Below, piece by piece: positions 50,003-57,466 of a DNA stretch of 64,000 bases. The notes below the pieces were generated by a model. It was not told where the DNA came from, did not search any database, and was given only the letters and a program-made list of their open reading frames with translations. The position numbers were made by a program, and so were the translations under genes. The DNA comes from GCA-016699895 sp964633435 (GTDB lineage: Bacteria; Patescibacteriota; Saccharimonadia; Saccharimonadales; Saccharimonadaceae): positions 1 to 64,000 of the forward strand of contig CAZWHA010000003.1 in NCBI GenBank assembly GCA_964633435.1. The letters are read 5' to 3'. Position 1 is the stretch's first letter. Each line of letters starts with the position of its first letter.

Positions 50003-50686
50003 ATGATCTTACTGGATAGAGTAACCAAAACCTATCATCGTGGCATTCGACCGGCACTCGACAAGGTGTCGCTCCACGTGGCGCCACGAGAATTTGCGAT
50101 TATTGTCGGGGCTTCGGGCGCTGGCAAGTCGACGCTACTAAAACTATTAACCCGTGAGGAAAAGCCGGACTCGGGAAAAATTGTCGTTGGTGGTATTGAT
50201 TATGACACCCTGGATGATCGTGATGTACCATTATTGCGTCGTCGCATTGGCGTGGTGTTCCAGGATTTCAAGCTATTACCAAACCGCACGGTTTTTGAAA
50301 ATGTGGCGCTAAGCCTGGAAATTTCCGGTCATACGAATAACGAAATCAAAACTAATGTACCCAAGATTCTCGAGCTGGTTGGCCTGTATGGCAAGCAAAA
50401 GAACTTTCCGCGCGAACTATCCGGTGGCGAGCGTCAACGCGTAGCTATTGCCAGAGCCATGGTGCGCCAGCCCAAGATTTTGATCGCCGACGAACCCACT
50501 GGTAACCTGGATCCCAAAAACAGTTGGGAAATTGTCCGGCTGCTTGCGAAAATTAATAAATTTGGTACCACAGTCGTCCTGATTACCCATAGTACCGAAA
50601 TTGTGAATCGGCTGAACACCAGGGTTATTACCCTTGATGACGGCAAAGTCGCGAGTGACGTGGCACACGGAGGCTACCGCCAATGA
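50003..50686 (+). CDS. ftsE: Cell division ATP-binding protein FtsE
   Basis: ABC ATPase that with FtsX controls cell-wall hydrolases at division. The 227-residue product has Walker A GASGAGKSTLLKLL near 36-49, the Q-loop GVVFQDFKLLPNRTVFENVA, signature LSGGERQRVAIARA and Walker B ILIADEPTGNLDP. The FQDFKLL segment is typical of FtsE. It overlaps ftsX by 4 nt. Confidence 0.96.
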   Translation: MILLDRVTKTYHRGIRPALDKVSLHVAPREFAIIVGASGAGKSTLLKLLTREEKPDSGKIVVGGIDYDTLDDRDVPLLRRRIGVVFQDFKLLPNRTVFENVALSLEISGHTNNEIKTNVPKILELVGLYGKQKNFPRELSGGERQRVAIARAMVRQPKILIADEPTGNLDPKNSWEIVRLLAKINKFGTTVVLITHSTEIVNRLNTRVITLDDGKVASDVAHGGYRQ

Positions 50687-51708
50687 TAGAGCCAAAAATG
50701 ACCAAAAAATCGACAACCGATAGCACGAAAAGCTCGGCATCCAAAACACGTCGCTTGCAGTCAAAGCGCCAGCGCCGTTTATTAACGAATTCGCGTATTT
50801 TCCGCTACGGCGTACGGAACTTTACCCGTAATTCGTGGCTGACAGTAGCGGCAACGGCGGTGATGTCGATCACGCTACTCATCATGTTTTCCACTATTGT
50901 GGTTAGCCAGATGCTCAGTAGCACCGTGGTGAGTTTACGCGAAAAAATTGATATTTCGATTTACCTCGATCCGAGCATTAGTGACGACACACTGCGCAAC
51001 CTAAAGGGCAAGATGCAGCTAGTCGACAATGTTCGTAGCGTCGCCGTTAGTAACAGTAAGCAGCAATATCAAGACTACGTGACACAGTATCCGGATAAAC
51101 TGGAAACACTGGTGACATTGACAGAGCAGGGTATTGATCCCTCGACTAAATTTCCGGCGGTCATGAATGTCAAGGTCAACGATCTCAGTAATTTGACCCC
51201 GATCAAGCAAGTCGTGGGGGATGATCCGCAGTTTAAACAATGGCTATATGCCAATCGGGCACCGTCCTATGCTGGCGAGCAACAGAACACGATTAACCGG
51301 ATCGCCAGTTGGGCTTCATTCGCCAAGCGTATCGGTTTGATTCTCGGTTCGGTGTTCCTGATAATATCGGTACTGGTGATCTTTAACACGATCAGAATGG
51401 CAATTTTCAGCCGTCGCGACGAAATTAGTATGATGCGTTCGGTTGGTGCTGATCGACACTTTGTTCGCGGGCCGTTTCTGATCGAAGCTGAACTGTACGG
51501 TGCTCTGGCGGCGGTGGTGGCGACCGCACTTGGTTACTTCTTGTTCATCTGGATAACGCCCGGCCTAGAAGCCTATGGTATTGCCACTACCGAAGTCCGG
51601 GACATCTTGTCGAACTGGATGGCACTGATATTTGTCGCTGTCCTGGCCGTTGGTATCTTGATCGGCTACGTCTCGGCCCGTCTAGCAGTTCGTCGCTATC
51701 TAAAATAA
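50683..51708 (+). CDS. ftsX: Cell division protein FtsX
   Basis: Membrane partner of FtsE. The 341-residue product has a basic N terminus, a first transmembrane helix (WLTVAATAVMSITLLIMFST), an external loop of about 150 residues that in relatives binds a hydrolase, and three more helices. The motif NTIRMAIFSRRDEISMMRSV is the FtsX signature between helices 2 and 3. The hydrolase gene is next. Confidence 0.95.
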   Translation: MIEPKMTKKSTTDSTKSSASKTRRLQSKRQRRLLTNSRIFRYGVRNFTRNSWLTVAATAVMSITLLIMFSTIVVSQMLSSTVVSLREKIDISIYLDPSISDDTLRNLKGKMQLVDNVRSVAVSNSKQQYQDYVTQYPDKLETLVTLTEQGIDPSTKFPAVMNVKVNDLSNLTPIKQVVGDDPQFKQWLYANRAPSYAGEQQNTINRIASWASFAKRIGLILGSVFLIISVLVIFNTIRMAIFSRRDEISMMRSVGADRHFVRGPFLIEAELYGALAAVVATALGYFLFIWITPGLEAYGIATTEVRDILSNWMALIFVAVLAVGILIGYVSARLAVRRYLK

Positions 51709-51729
51709 AAGTTTTCCACAACGCTCGAG

Positions 51730-51759
51730 TTGACAAGCATGAGCACTTTCGGCTATAAT
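51730..51759 (+). promoter_or_regulatory. Promoter of CHAP hydrolase gene
   Basis: TTGACA (51730-51735), 18-nt spacer, TATAAT (51754-51759, preceded by GGC). GTG start at 51804 is preceded by AAGGAGGG. Confidence 0.75.
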
Positions 51760-51803
51760 TATTAACAAGGCTCCTCGCCACCACTGAAACAAGGAGGGTA
51801 TAA

Positions 51804-52976
51804 GTGAAACACAGACAACTCATCGTGCGCAGTCGCCGTCAATCTCGGCGATTTAAGATAGGCACTAAACGCTCAGCCATTATTTTTATTGCGGTATTAA
51901 TGGTCGTTGGTGTCATGGCGCCGATGTTTTCGAGTGCGCCAGTCGAAGCGATCGATAACAGTGCTAAAATCAGAGCGCTCGAGGCTCAAATCGGTACCTA
52001 CAATGATCGAGCCAGGGAGCTGGCGGCTCAGTCGGACTCGCTATCCAAGGCCATTGACGTGTTAAAGAACGAACAGTCGCAGTTGCAGGCCGAGATCGAC
52101 TTGAATAACGCCAAGGCTGCTGATTTAAAGGTGAAAATTGCGGCCAATGAAGCTAAAATGAAAACCAGGGGCAATGATCTCAGCGAGATCATGGCAGAAA
52201 TGTATCTTGACAACAAAATTACGCCGTTGGAAATGCTGGCCAGCAGCAGCAACCTCAGCGATTATGTCGATAGACAGTCGCAGCAGGCTACCGTTCAGGA
52301 TCAGCTAAAGGCTGCAATTCAGGAAATAAAAGAACTTAAAGCCCAGCTCGAACAGCAGAAAAAAGATGTCGAAGCCATTTTGGCTGACCAACAGACTCGC
52401 CGCAGTCAGCTCGCTAGCAAACAGAGTGAACAGCAGTCATTGCTCGACAAAACCCAAGGTCAAGAGGCGGCCTACGCTAAAATGACAGCAGAAAACCGCG
52501 ATAAAATTCGTCAGTTGCAAGCCGAACAGGCTCGCGCCAACCAAACCAGCACTGGTGGTGGTCGAGTAGTTGCCGGTGATCCTAATCATGGCGGCTACCC
52601 AGCTTATCTGAATAATGCTGCCAAGGACGCTTTGGTCGATCCATGGGGTATGTATAACCGTGAATGTGTTAGCTATGCCGCCTGGAAAGTCTACCAAGCC
52701 TACGGCAATATGCCGTACTGGGGTGGCCGTGGTAATGCGAATCAGTGGGACGATAATGCTCGGGCGGCTGGTATTCCCACCGGCTCAACTCCGAAAGTCA
52801 AAGCTGTTGCTGTCTGGCATATCGGCTACTATGGTCACGTTGCCTGGGTAGAAAAAGTTAATGGTGACGGTACCTTTGATGTTTCCGAATACAACCGCGG
52901 TGGCGATGGTCTATACCATGAACGTACCGGTGTCAGTACCAGCGGCGTTGTCTTTATCTACTTTGGCGAACGATAA
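51804..52976 (+). CDS. Secreted coiled-coil CHAP peptidoglycan hydrolase (PcsB-like)
   Basis: The 390-residue product has a signal-type hydrophobic segment (SAIIFIAVLMVVGVMAPMF, about 24-42), a long coiled coil (about 50-250), and a C-terminal CHAP domain. The domain has catalytic C288 (NRECVSYAAW) and H345 (YYGHVAWVE). The order matches Streptococcus PcsB, the hydrolase activated by FtsEX. Location directly after ftsEX supports this. The GTG start has an AAGGAGGG site. Confidence 0.93.
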   Translation: MKHRQLIVRSRRQSRRFKIGTKRSAIIFIAVLMVVGVMAPMFSSAPVEAIDNSAKIRALEAQIGTYNDRARELAAQSDSLSKAIDVLKNEQSQLQAEIDLNNAKAADLKVKIAANEAKMKTRGNDLSEIMAEMYLDNKITPLEMLASSSNLSDYVDRQSQQATVQDQLKAAIQEIKELKAQLEQQKKDVEAILADQQTRRSQLASKQSEQQSLLDKTQGQEAAYAKMTAENRDKIRQLQAEQARANQTSTGGGRVVAGDPNHGGYPAYLNNAAKDALVDPWGMYNRECVSYAAWKVYQAYGNMPYWGGRGNANQWDDNARAAGIPTGSTPKVKAVAVWHIGYYGHVAWVEKVNGDGTFDVSEYNRGGDGLYHERTGVSTSGVVFIYFGER

Positions 52977-53007
52977 ACAAACGTCAGTAGAGTTACCATC
53001 CGGCTTG

Positions 53008-53016
53008 TGCTAAAAT
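53008..53016 (+). promoter_or_regulatory. Extended -10 of ctpA
   Basis: TGCTAAAAT ends at 53016, 7 nt before ATG 53024; leaderless. Confidence 0.6.
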
Positions 53017-53023
53017 AGATTAA

Positions 53024-54259
53024 ATGAAGCTAAATTTGAATCCCATGCAGCCGAACATGTCAAATCTGCCGGCTGAACCGAATCTATCTGCCAAAAACCC
53101 TCGTAAAACCATTACCATCAGCCTGATTTCGATCATTGTCACGGGGCTGATTGTTGGTACTATCGGGTTTGCGATTGGTACACGGTATCAGGCGATGCTG
53201 GCTCGGGCGAGCGGTAATCTGGATTACAGCAAGCTAAACGAAGTCTATGGTGCGCTGAAACAGCGCTTTGACGGTACGCTGGACAATGACAAGCTGATCC
53301 AGGGCGCGGCTGCTGGCATGGCGAATGCCGCGGGCGATCCGTATACGACGTTCTTTACCGAGGCTGAGGCGGCCGAGTTCAGCGGTGACCTGTCTGGTAC
53401 GTTCGAGGGCGTTGGGGTCGAGTTGGGTCAGAACAACGATAAACAGCTCGAAGTCGTGTCACCGATTGATGGCAGTCCCGCCAAGGCCGCCGGGATCAGG
53501 GCTCATGATATCATTGCGGCGGTCGATGATGTTAGCTCGCTGGGCTGGACACCAGAAAAAGCCGTCACCAAAATCCGCGGCAAGGCCGGTACAGTAGTCA
53601 AACTGACCATTATTCGTGACGGTGAAACCAAGGAATTCAACCTGACCCGGGCGAAAATCACTATACCGAGCGTGGAAACAGAGATTCAGGATGGCATCGG
53701 CTATATGCGCATCTCGCGCTTTGGTGACGATACAGCTGATTTAGCCAGCAACGCTGCTAACGAGTTCAAGTCAGCTGGCGTGAAAGGGGTTATCCTAGAT
53801 CTCAGAGGCAACGGTGGTGGTTATGTCGATGCTGCCAAAGCCGTCGCTAGCCTCTGGCTGAAAAACGGCCAAACTGTGGTCGAGGAACGACGTGGCAACC
53901 AGGTGATCGCTACTGAAACCGCCTCTGGTTCAGCAACTTTACAAGGGCTAGAGACGGTTGTCCTGATTGATGGTGGTTCGGCCAGTGCCAGCGAAATTGT
54001 CGCCGGAGCGCTACAGGATAATGGTATAGCGACGCTCATTGGTACTACGTCATACGGCAAGGGCAGTGTCCAAGAGCTCGTCCCACTGTCGAGCGGTGCT
54101 CAGCTAAAGGTAACGATTGCGCGCTGGTACACGCCAAATGGCCAGAATATCAACGGCAACGGCATTAAACCCAATATTGAGGTCCAGATGTCGACCGATG
54201 AATTTAACGCCGGTAACGATACTCAACGTGCCAAGGCTATCGAAGTTTTGAACAAATAG
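53024..54259 (+). CDS. ctpA: C-terminal processing protease (S41, CtpA/CtpB)
   Basis: The 411-residue product has an N-terminal transmembrane anchor (about 28-50), a PDZ domain (about 115-200, VSPIDGSPAKAAGIRAHDII), and the S41 catalytic core with S323 in GGSASASEIVAG and K346 in TTSYGKGSVQELV. It processes exported proteins and in several bacteria controls wall hydrolases, fitting its position after the CHAP hydrolase. Confidence 0.95.
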   Translation: MKLNLNPMQPNMSNLPAEPNLSAKNPRKTITISLISIIVTGLIVGTIGFAIGTRYQAMLARASGNLDYSKLNEVYGALKQRFDGTLDNDKLIQGAAAGMANAAGDPYTTFFTEAEAAEFSGDLSGTFEGVGVELGQNNDKQLEVVSPIDGSPAKAAGIRAHDIIAAVDDVSSLGWTPEKAVTKIRGKAGTVVKLTIIRDGETKEFNLTRAKITIPSVETEIQDGIGYMRISRFGDDTADLASNAANEFKSAGVKGVILDLRGNGGGYVDAAKAVASLWLKNGQTVVEERRGNQVIATETASGSATLQGLETVVLIDGGSASASEIVAGALQDNGIATLIGTTSYGKGSVQELVPLSSGAQLKVTIARWYTPNGQNINGNGIKPNIEVQMSTDEFNAGNDTQRAKAIEVLNK

Positions 54260-54272
54260 GAACCTAAAACCC

Positions 54273-54302
54273 TTGACTTGGTTTGCTGTCCGGGTATATA
54301 CT
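54273..54302 (+). promoter_or_regulatory. Promoter of structured region
   Basis: TTGACT (54273-54278), 18-nt spacer, TATACT (54297-54302). Transcription would start near 54309, just before the first hairpins. No start codon with a convincing ribosome binding site lies close by. Confidence 0.65.
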
Positions 54303-54442
54303 ATTGATCGTGAAAGCCATGACGAAGGTTGTAATCAACCAAACCACCGCCGGGCACCATAACATGGTGTGCTTGCTCGGTTTGATTGTGTCGCGCCCTT
54401 CGGCAGAAGCTTTCTAGTACCAATACAATTACAAGCAAAGCA

Positions 54443-54468
54443 GCCGAAGGGAAACCTCCGGCGTTTTT
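54443..54468 (+). terminator. Possible internal terminator/attenuator
   Basis: GCCGAAGG (54443-54450) pairs with CCTCCGGC (54455-54462) around GAAA, with one mismatch, followed by GTTTTT. Its 5' arm can instead pair perfectly with CCCTTCGGC at 54396-54404, so the two structures exclude each other. This could be a switch or part of a fixed fold. Confidence 0.45.
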
Positions 54469-54493
54469 GTTTGTCGACAGAAGGGAAAGAACA

Positions 54494-54727
54494 ATGACCG
54501 TTCTCCGCTCCAAAGTGGAAGCGTTTTTGACGGCCCGTTCGTCGAGGCATTTCGTTTCATGGCCAGTGGCTGCGCAAACGCTGTGTCTCGGGGGGGGGCT
54601 AGGCACCAACCGGCAGGTTGGTCGCGCCATCCGGCGCGGCTACTTGTCAGTCTGGTGCATCGATGGCAGTGAATGTGTGGTCCTGACTGCGGGACCGCGC
54701 CTGCTGGCGGCTACATATTCCTCATAA
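54494..54727 (+). CDS. Possible small protein with G9 tract, inside structured region
   Basis: A 77-residue reading frame starts at ATG 54494 with GAAGGGAAAG upstream. It reads MTVLRSKVEAFLTARSSRHF at the start and has basic segments (TNRQVGRAIRRGY). Nine G at 54590-54598 encode LCLGGGLG in frame. It resembles no family I know. It lies wholly inside the hairpin-dense region, so it may be a true small gene, or chance coding in a structured RNA. Confidence 0.35.
   Translation: MTVLRSKVEAFLTARSSRHFVSWPVAAQTLCLGGGLGTNRQVGRAIRRGYLSVWCIDGSECVVLTAGPRLLAATYSS
54590..54598 (+). repeat. G9 homopolymer in structured region
   Basis: Nine G after GTCTC. In frame for the small reading frame at 54494. Confidence 0.95.
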
Positions 54728-54955
54728 GGGAATCATCGCTGCCAGCAGAGGCCATACTGCTCCTCACGAGGGAAACACTATGGCCAGGGCGGCGGTAATT
54801 GGCCACAAGCCGAAAACCCGCCGCCCTGAGGACCCCAGGCTCTACCACCACCACTGCCAGTACCGCATGGTCTGCCACTTCCTTTCTTTGTCACAACCAG
54901 TGTCGTCCTCGCAGGCTCATTTGTGGCCTCGGACGACACTGCGCGCCCCATATAC

Positions 54956-54984
54956 TTGCACAAAATTAGCGAAACCTTTATACT
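54956..54984 (+). promoter_or_regulatory. Promoter of response regulator
   Basis: TTGCAC (54956-54961), 17-nt spacer, TATACT (54979-54984), ending 7 nt before ATG 54992; leaderless. Confidence 0.7.
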
Positions 54985-54991
54985 GATAGCT

Positions 54992-55402
54992 ATGGAACAT
55001 CTTAGGCACAAGATTTTATTGGTCGAAGACGACGAAGTATTGGCCAACGTCTATCGACAGCGGCTAGAGCTAGAAGGTTTCGAAGTCGAGCGCGTCGACA
55101 ACGGCGAGGACGCATTGCAGGCGGCGCTCAGATTCAAGCCAGAGCTGATCCTGCTGGATGTCATGATGCCGAAACTGAACGGTTTCGACGTACTGGATAT
55201 CCTGCGTAACACCTCAGCAACCCGCAATATTCACATTATTATGCTGACGGCGCTCAGCCAGCCCAAGGATGCTGAACGTGCCAAGGACCTCGGTGCCGAT
55301 GATTTCCTCGTCAAATCCCAGGTAGTGATCAGTGACGTTGTTGATCGCATCAAACACCATCTCGGCATGACAGAGCAAAAGTGGACAAATAACTCGAAAT
55401 AA
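54992..55402 (+). CDS. Single-domain response regulator
   Basis: The 136-residue product is a receiver domain alone. It has the acidic pair VEDDE near 11-15, the phosphoacceptor Asp in ILLDVMMPKLNGFD near 53-55, the T/S of MLTALSQPKD, and the Lys in FLVKSQ. No output domain follows, so it would signal through protein contacts. No kinase is adjacent; the nearest lies at 62.4 kb. Confidence 0.92.
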   Translation: MEHLRHKILLVEDDEVLANVYRQRLELEGFEVERVDNGEDALQAALRFKPELILLDVMMPKLNGFDVLDILRNTSATRNIHIIMLTALSQPKDAERAKDLGADDFLVKSQVVISDVVDRIKHHLGMTEQKWTNNSK

Positions 55403-55423
55403 TCTGTCGTTAACATAGGCGCA

Positions 55424-55452
55424 TTGACTTTTATGACTAATTGTGCTAGTAT
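55424..55452 (+). promoter_or_regulatory. Promoter for gene at 55498
   Basis: TTGACT (55424-55429), 17-nt spacer, TAGTAT (55447-55452, preceded by TGC). The leader is about 40 nt, with AAAAGGAA before the ATG. Confidence 0.7.
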
Positions 55453-55497
55453 TGATATTATAACCATATAACATCAACAAAAGGAACCTTTATCATT

Positions 55498-56361
55498 ATG
55501 ACGCATCACCAATCTCCCGGCAGCAATCACGGCCTTCAACCAGCGCCAAAAACTGACTGGCTAGAGCAGCTAAAAGACGGTTCGACAGACACCGAACAGT
55601 TTCTGCGGATGGAGCATTATGTTCATGTCAAGGAAGAAACAGAGGAATTTGACCGCGGACAAGGGCTTTTTACTGATTATCGACCCTTTGTGTCGAGCGT
55701 TACCTATGGCAAAGATGGCAAGGCTGCGTTCTACGGTGATTCAAAGCCTTTTGAAGTGACAATTACGCGTACTAATGGCGCTATTGAGGATGGTTGGCAA
55801 GCAGTCGGGTTGACTCAATATGTGGACAGAAAGGATGGCAGTACGAAAGATGGATATCTAGTTGCGAAGTATCACCTGGGTCCGGATAGCAAGATTGTTC
55901 GTACCGAGTCTAGGGTTAGTAATATCATTGAAACCGAAGAGTTGACGCGGCGCCGCAAAGCTGAACAGCAACAACGTTTAGCTGGCGTATCGGCAGCCAC
56001 TATGACAGTTGGGGCGCCTCAAGCTGGACGACTCATTACTGCTGCTGAGGTTCAGGCTATTATGAATAGTGGCAATCAAGAATCACGTCCTAGTGCTACT
56101 CCAGAAATAAGGATCGAAAGCCCTCAGGATCGGGAAGCTCGCGTGCTGGCCCAGTTTAGCGAGAGTGATCGACGGGCTTTATCAGATTTTGCTTATTACG
56201 CGCATGCCAAGCGCGACGCTCAGTTAAAAAATGAGGGTGAGCGTTCGAGTGATCTGGGGCGTGATATATCAGGTGCCTATAACAAATTATCCCCCGAAGC
56301 CAAGCAGCGTGCTCGCAGCGTAGCATCTACTATCTACGGTGCAGGCAATGTCGCATTCTAA
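55498..56361 (+). CDS. Hypothetical protein
   Basis: The 287-residue soluble product is not recognised. The first 160 residues have alternating strand-like segments (TYGKDGKAAFYGDSKPFEVT). A middle helix is rich in R, K, E and Q (LTRRRKAEQQQRL). The C terminus is charged and helical (FSESDRRALSDFAYYAHAKR). It has its own promoter and terminator. Confidence 0.7.
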   Translation: MTHHQSPGSNHGLQPAPKTDWLEQLKDGSTDTEQFLRMEHYVHVKEETEEFDRGQGLFTDYRPFVSSVTYGKDGKAAFYGDSKPFEVTITRTNGAIEDGWQAVGLTQYVDRKDGSTKDGYLVAKYHLGPDSKIVRTESRVSNIIETEELTRRRKAEQQQRLAGVSAATMTVGAPQAGRLITAAEVQAIMNSGNQESRPSATPEIRIESPQDREARVLAQFSESDRRALSDFAYYAHAKRDAQLKNEGERSSDLGRDISGAYNKLSPEAKQRARSVASTIYGAGNVAF

Positions 56362-56380
56362 CTAATGGGTTAAAAACTAT

Positions 56381-56411
56381 AAAATCCCTCCTGAAATCTA
56401 GGAGGGATTTT
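56381..56411. terminator. Bidirectional terminator
   Basis: AAAATCCCTCCT (56381-56392) and AGGAGGGATTTT (56400-56411) form a 12-bp perfect stem with a 7-nt loop. It serves the + gene at 55498 and the convergent rpmA. Confidence 0.9.
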
Positions 56412-56428
56412 AGTTAGCAATAATCTGA

Positions 56429-56701
56429 TTAGTCGACGCAAACTTGGGTGCGCCAGACAGTTTTGCCGGTAAAGTTCTTGATCTTGCGGCGAACAAACTT
56501 GACGACGCCGTCTTTGTCGGCGTGAATAGTGAAGTTACGACTGACGTAGGTACCGGGTCCGGCGATCTTGCTAGCGCCGACTTGGCGAACAATCACCTGA
56601 CCAGCGTTAACTTTCTGGCCGCCAAACACCTTTACACCGAGGCGCTGACCAGCGTTGTTATGGATATTTTTGGACGAACCGCCCGCTTTAACATGAGACA
56701 T
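56429..56701 (-). CDS. rpmA: Large ribosomal subunit protein bL27
   Basis: The 90-residue product starts MSHVKAGGSSKNIHNNAGQR and has LGVKVFGGQKVNAGQVIVRQ and GPGTYVSRNFTIHADKDGVV, diagnostic of bL27. It starts directly with the functional N terminus, without the cleavable extension of Firmicutes. It is far from rplU. GAAGGAG precedes the ATG, with a minus-strand TACAAT further upstream (56733-56738). Confidence 0.95.
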   Translation of the reverse strand: MSHVKAGGSSKNIHNNAGQRLGVKVFGGQKVNAGQVIVRQVGASKIAGPGTYVSRNFTIHADKDGVVKFVRRKIKNFTGKTVWRTQVCVD

Positions 56702-56771
56702 ACTTTAAAACACTCCTTCGTTATTTTGGTCCATTGTACACTAAAAAGACTTTTCATGCAAGCGAAATTAA

Positions 56772-56800
56772 TTGACAGATCATCGAGTCTATGCGACAAT
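56772..56800 (+). promoter_or_regulatory. Promoter of HAD gene
   Basis: TTGACA (56772-56777), 17-nt spacer, GACAAT (56795-56800, preceded by TGC). GGAAAGGGGATGAGG precedes ATG 56830. Confidence 0.65.
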
Positions 56801-56829
56801 GTGGTTAACAACACGGAAAGGGGATGAGG

Positions 56830-57466
56830 ATGGTCAAGCGAGAGCGCGAAATCTGGACGATTGATATTGATGATGTCAGCCTGAGATATGGCGGGGCATT
56901 TGCTAACTTTAGTAACCGAGCTGGCTGGACGCGGGGATTAACGGCAAAGGGCTACAATGAGCAATGGGGTGAGCTATGGGGGGGGGGCAGACGTTGATGA
57001 GATAGCCCGGCGGGCATCGGTACTAAATCGTGGTATGGCTCCTTTTCTGCGACCGGTCAGGGATGCGCCGCTAGCGTTGGCCGCTCTGGCGCAGGCACGC
57101 GATCTCATCGCATTTACCTCACGACCACGATCTCTTCACACTACGACGGTCGCTAGTCTCGACCAGCATTTCCCCGATACTTTTCGCGATATTAAATATC
57201 TCGATGGCGGGTGGGGTGATCGTGGTGCCATCGAATCCGTTACCAAGGGCGAGGCGGCGGTTAGGCTCGGAGCTTCAACTCATATTGATGACCAGGTGCG
57301 CCATGCGGTTGGCATGGCCGGGGCTGGCGGTGTGGGCTTGCTATTCGGCGACAGCCACGCTGCGGCAACGGCGACAGTAGGCGACGGTGTGGTGAGAGTG
57401 CCGACCTGGAGAGATGTGCTGCGGCACGCCGATATCGATCCAGACTCAGTGTTTCCTGAGAACTAG
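56830..57466 (+). pseudogene. HAD-superfamily 5'-nucleotidase-like protein, off by one G (phase-variable candidate)
   Basis: From ATG 56830 the product begins with WTIDIDDVSLRYGGAF (HAD motif I, DxDxV). As written, the G10 tract at 56978-56987 leads to a TGA after about 55 residues. With nine G the frame continues as ELWGGADVDEIARRASVLN to 57466, 211 residues. It includes motif II FTSRPRSLHT, a lysine in VTKGEAAVRLG, and motif III/IV THIDDQVRHAVG. The joined protein resembles small 5'(3')-deoxyribonucleotidases. A downstream in-frame ATG at 56957 would give a protein lacking motif I. Confidence 0.8.
56978..56987 (+). repeat. G10 homopolymer in HAD gene (out of frame; nine needed)
   Basis: Ten G after GCTAT. 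Nine would join HAD motif I to the rest of the enzyme. Confidence 0.95.

Larger units (their letters stand above)
54309..54945 (+). ncRNA. Candidate large structured noncoding RNA
   Basis: About 640 nt packed with inverted repeats. Examples are GGTTG/CAACC (about 54327-54340), CAAACC/GGTTTG enclosing CACCAT-aac-ATGGTG, CCCTTCGGC/GCCGAAGGG (54396-54404/54443-54451), ACCAACC-ggca-GGTTGGT and CGCGCC-atcc-GGCGCG (about 54605-54637). Others are CTGCTGGC/GCCAGCAG (54701-54708/54741-54748) with a nested ATTCC/GGAAT, GGCCAT/ATGGCC (54750-54785), AGGGCGGCGG/CCGCCGCCCT (54786-54795/54818-54827) and AGTGTCGTCC/GGACGACACT (54899-54908/54931-54940). It does not resemble RNase P, tmRNA, SRP or 6S RNA as I know them. 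The 3' end is unclear. Confidence 0.5.

Noticed and set aside
54780..54986. Second small reading frame (68 residues) in the structured region
   Set aside because: It runs through two perfect inverted repeats and into the response regulator promoter. Its composition (many H, C and P) is unlike its neighbours, and ribosome binding site support is weak.
56957..57466. Taking ATG 56957 as the start of the HAD gene
   Set aside because: This would omit HAD motif I, which is perfectly encoded just upstream in the other frame after a promoter and ribosome binding site.
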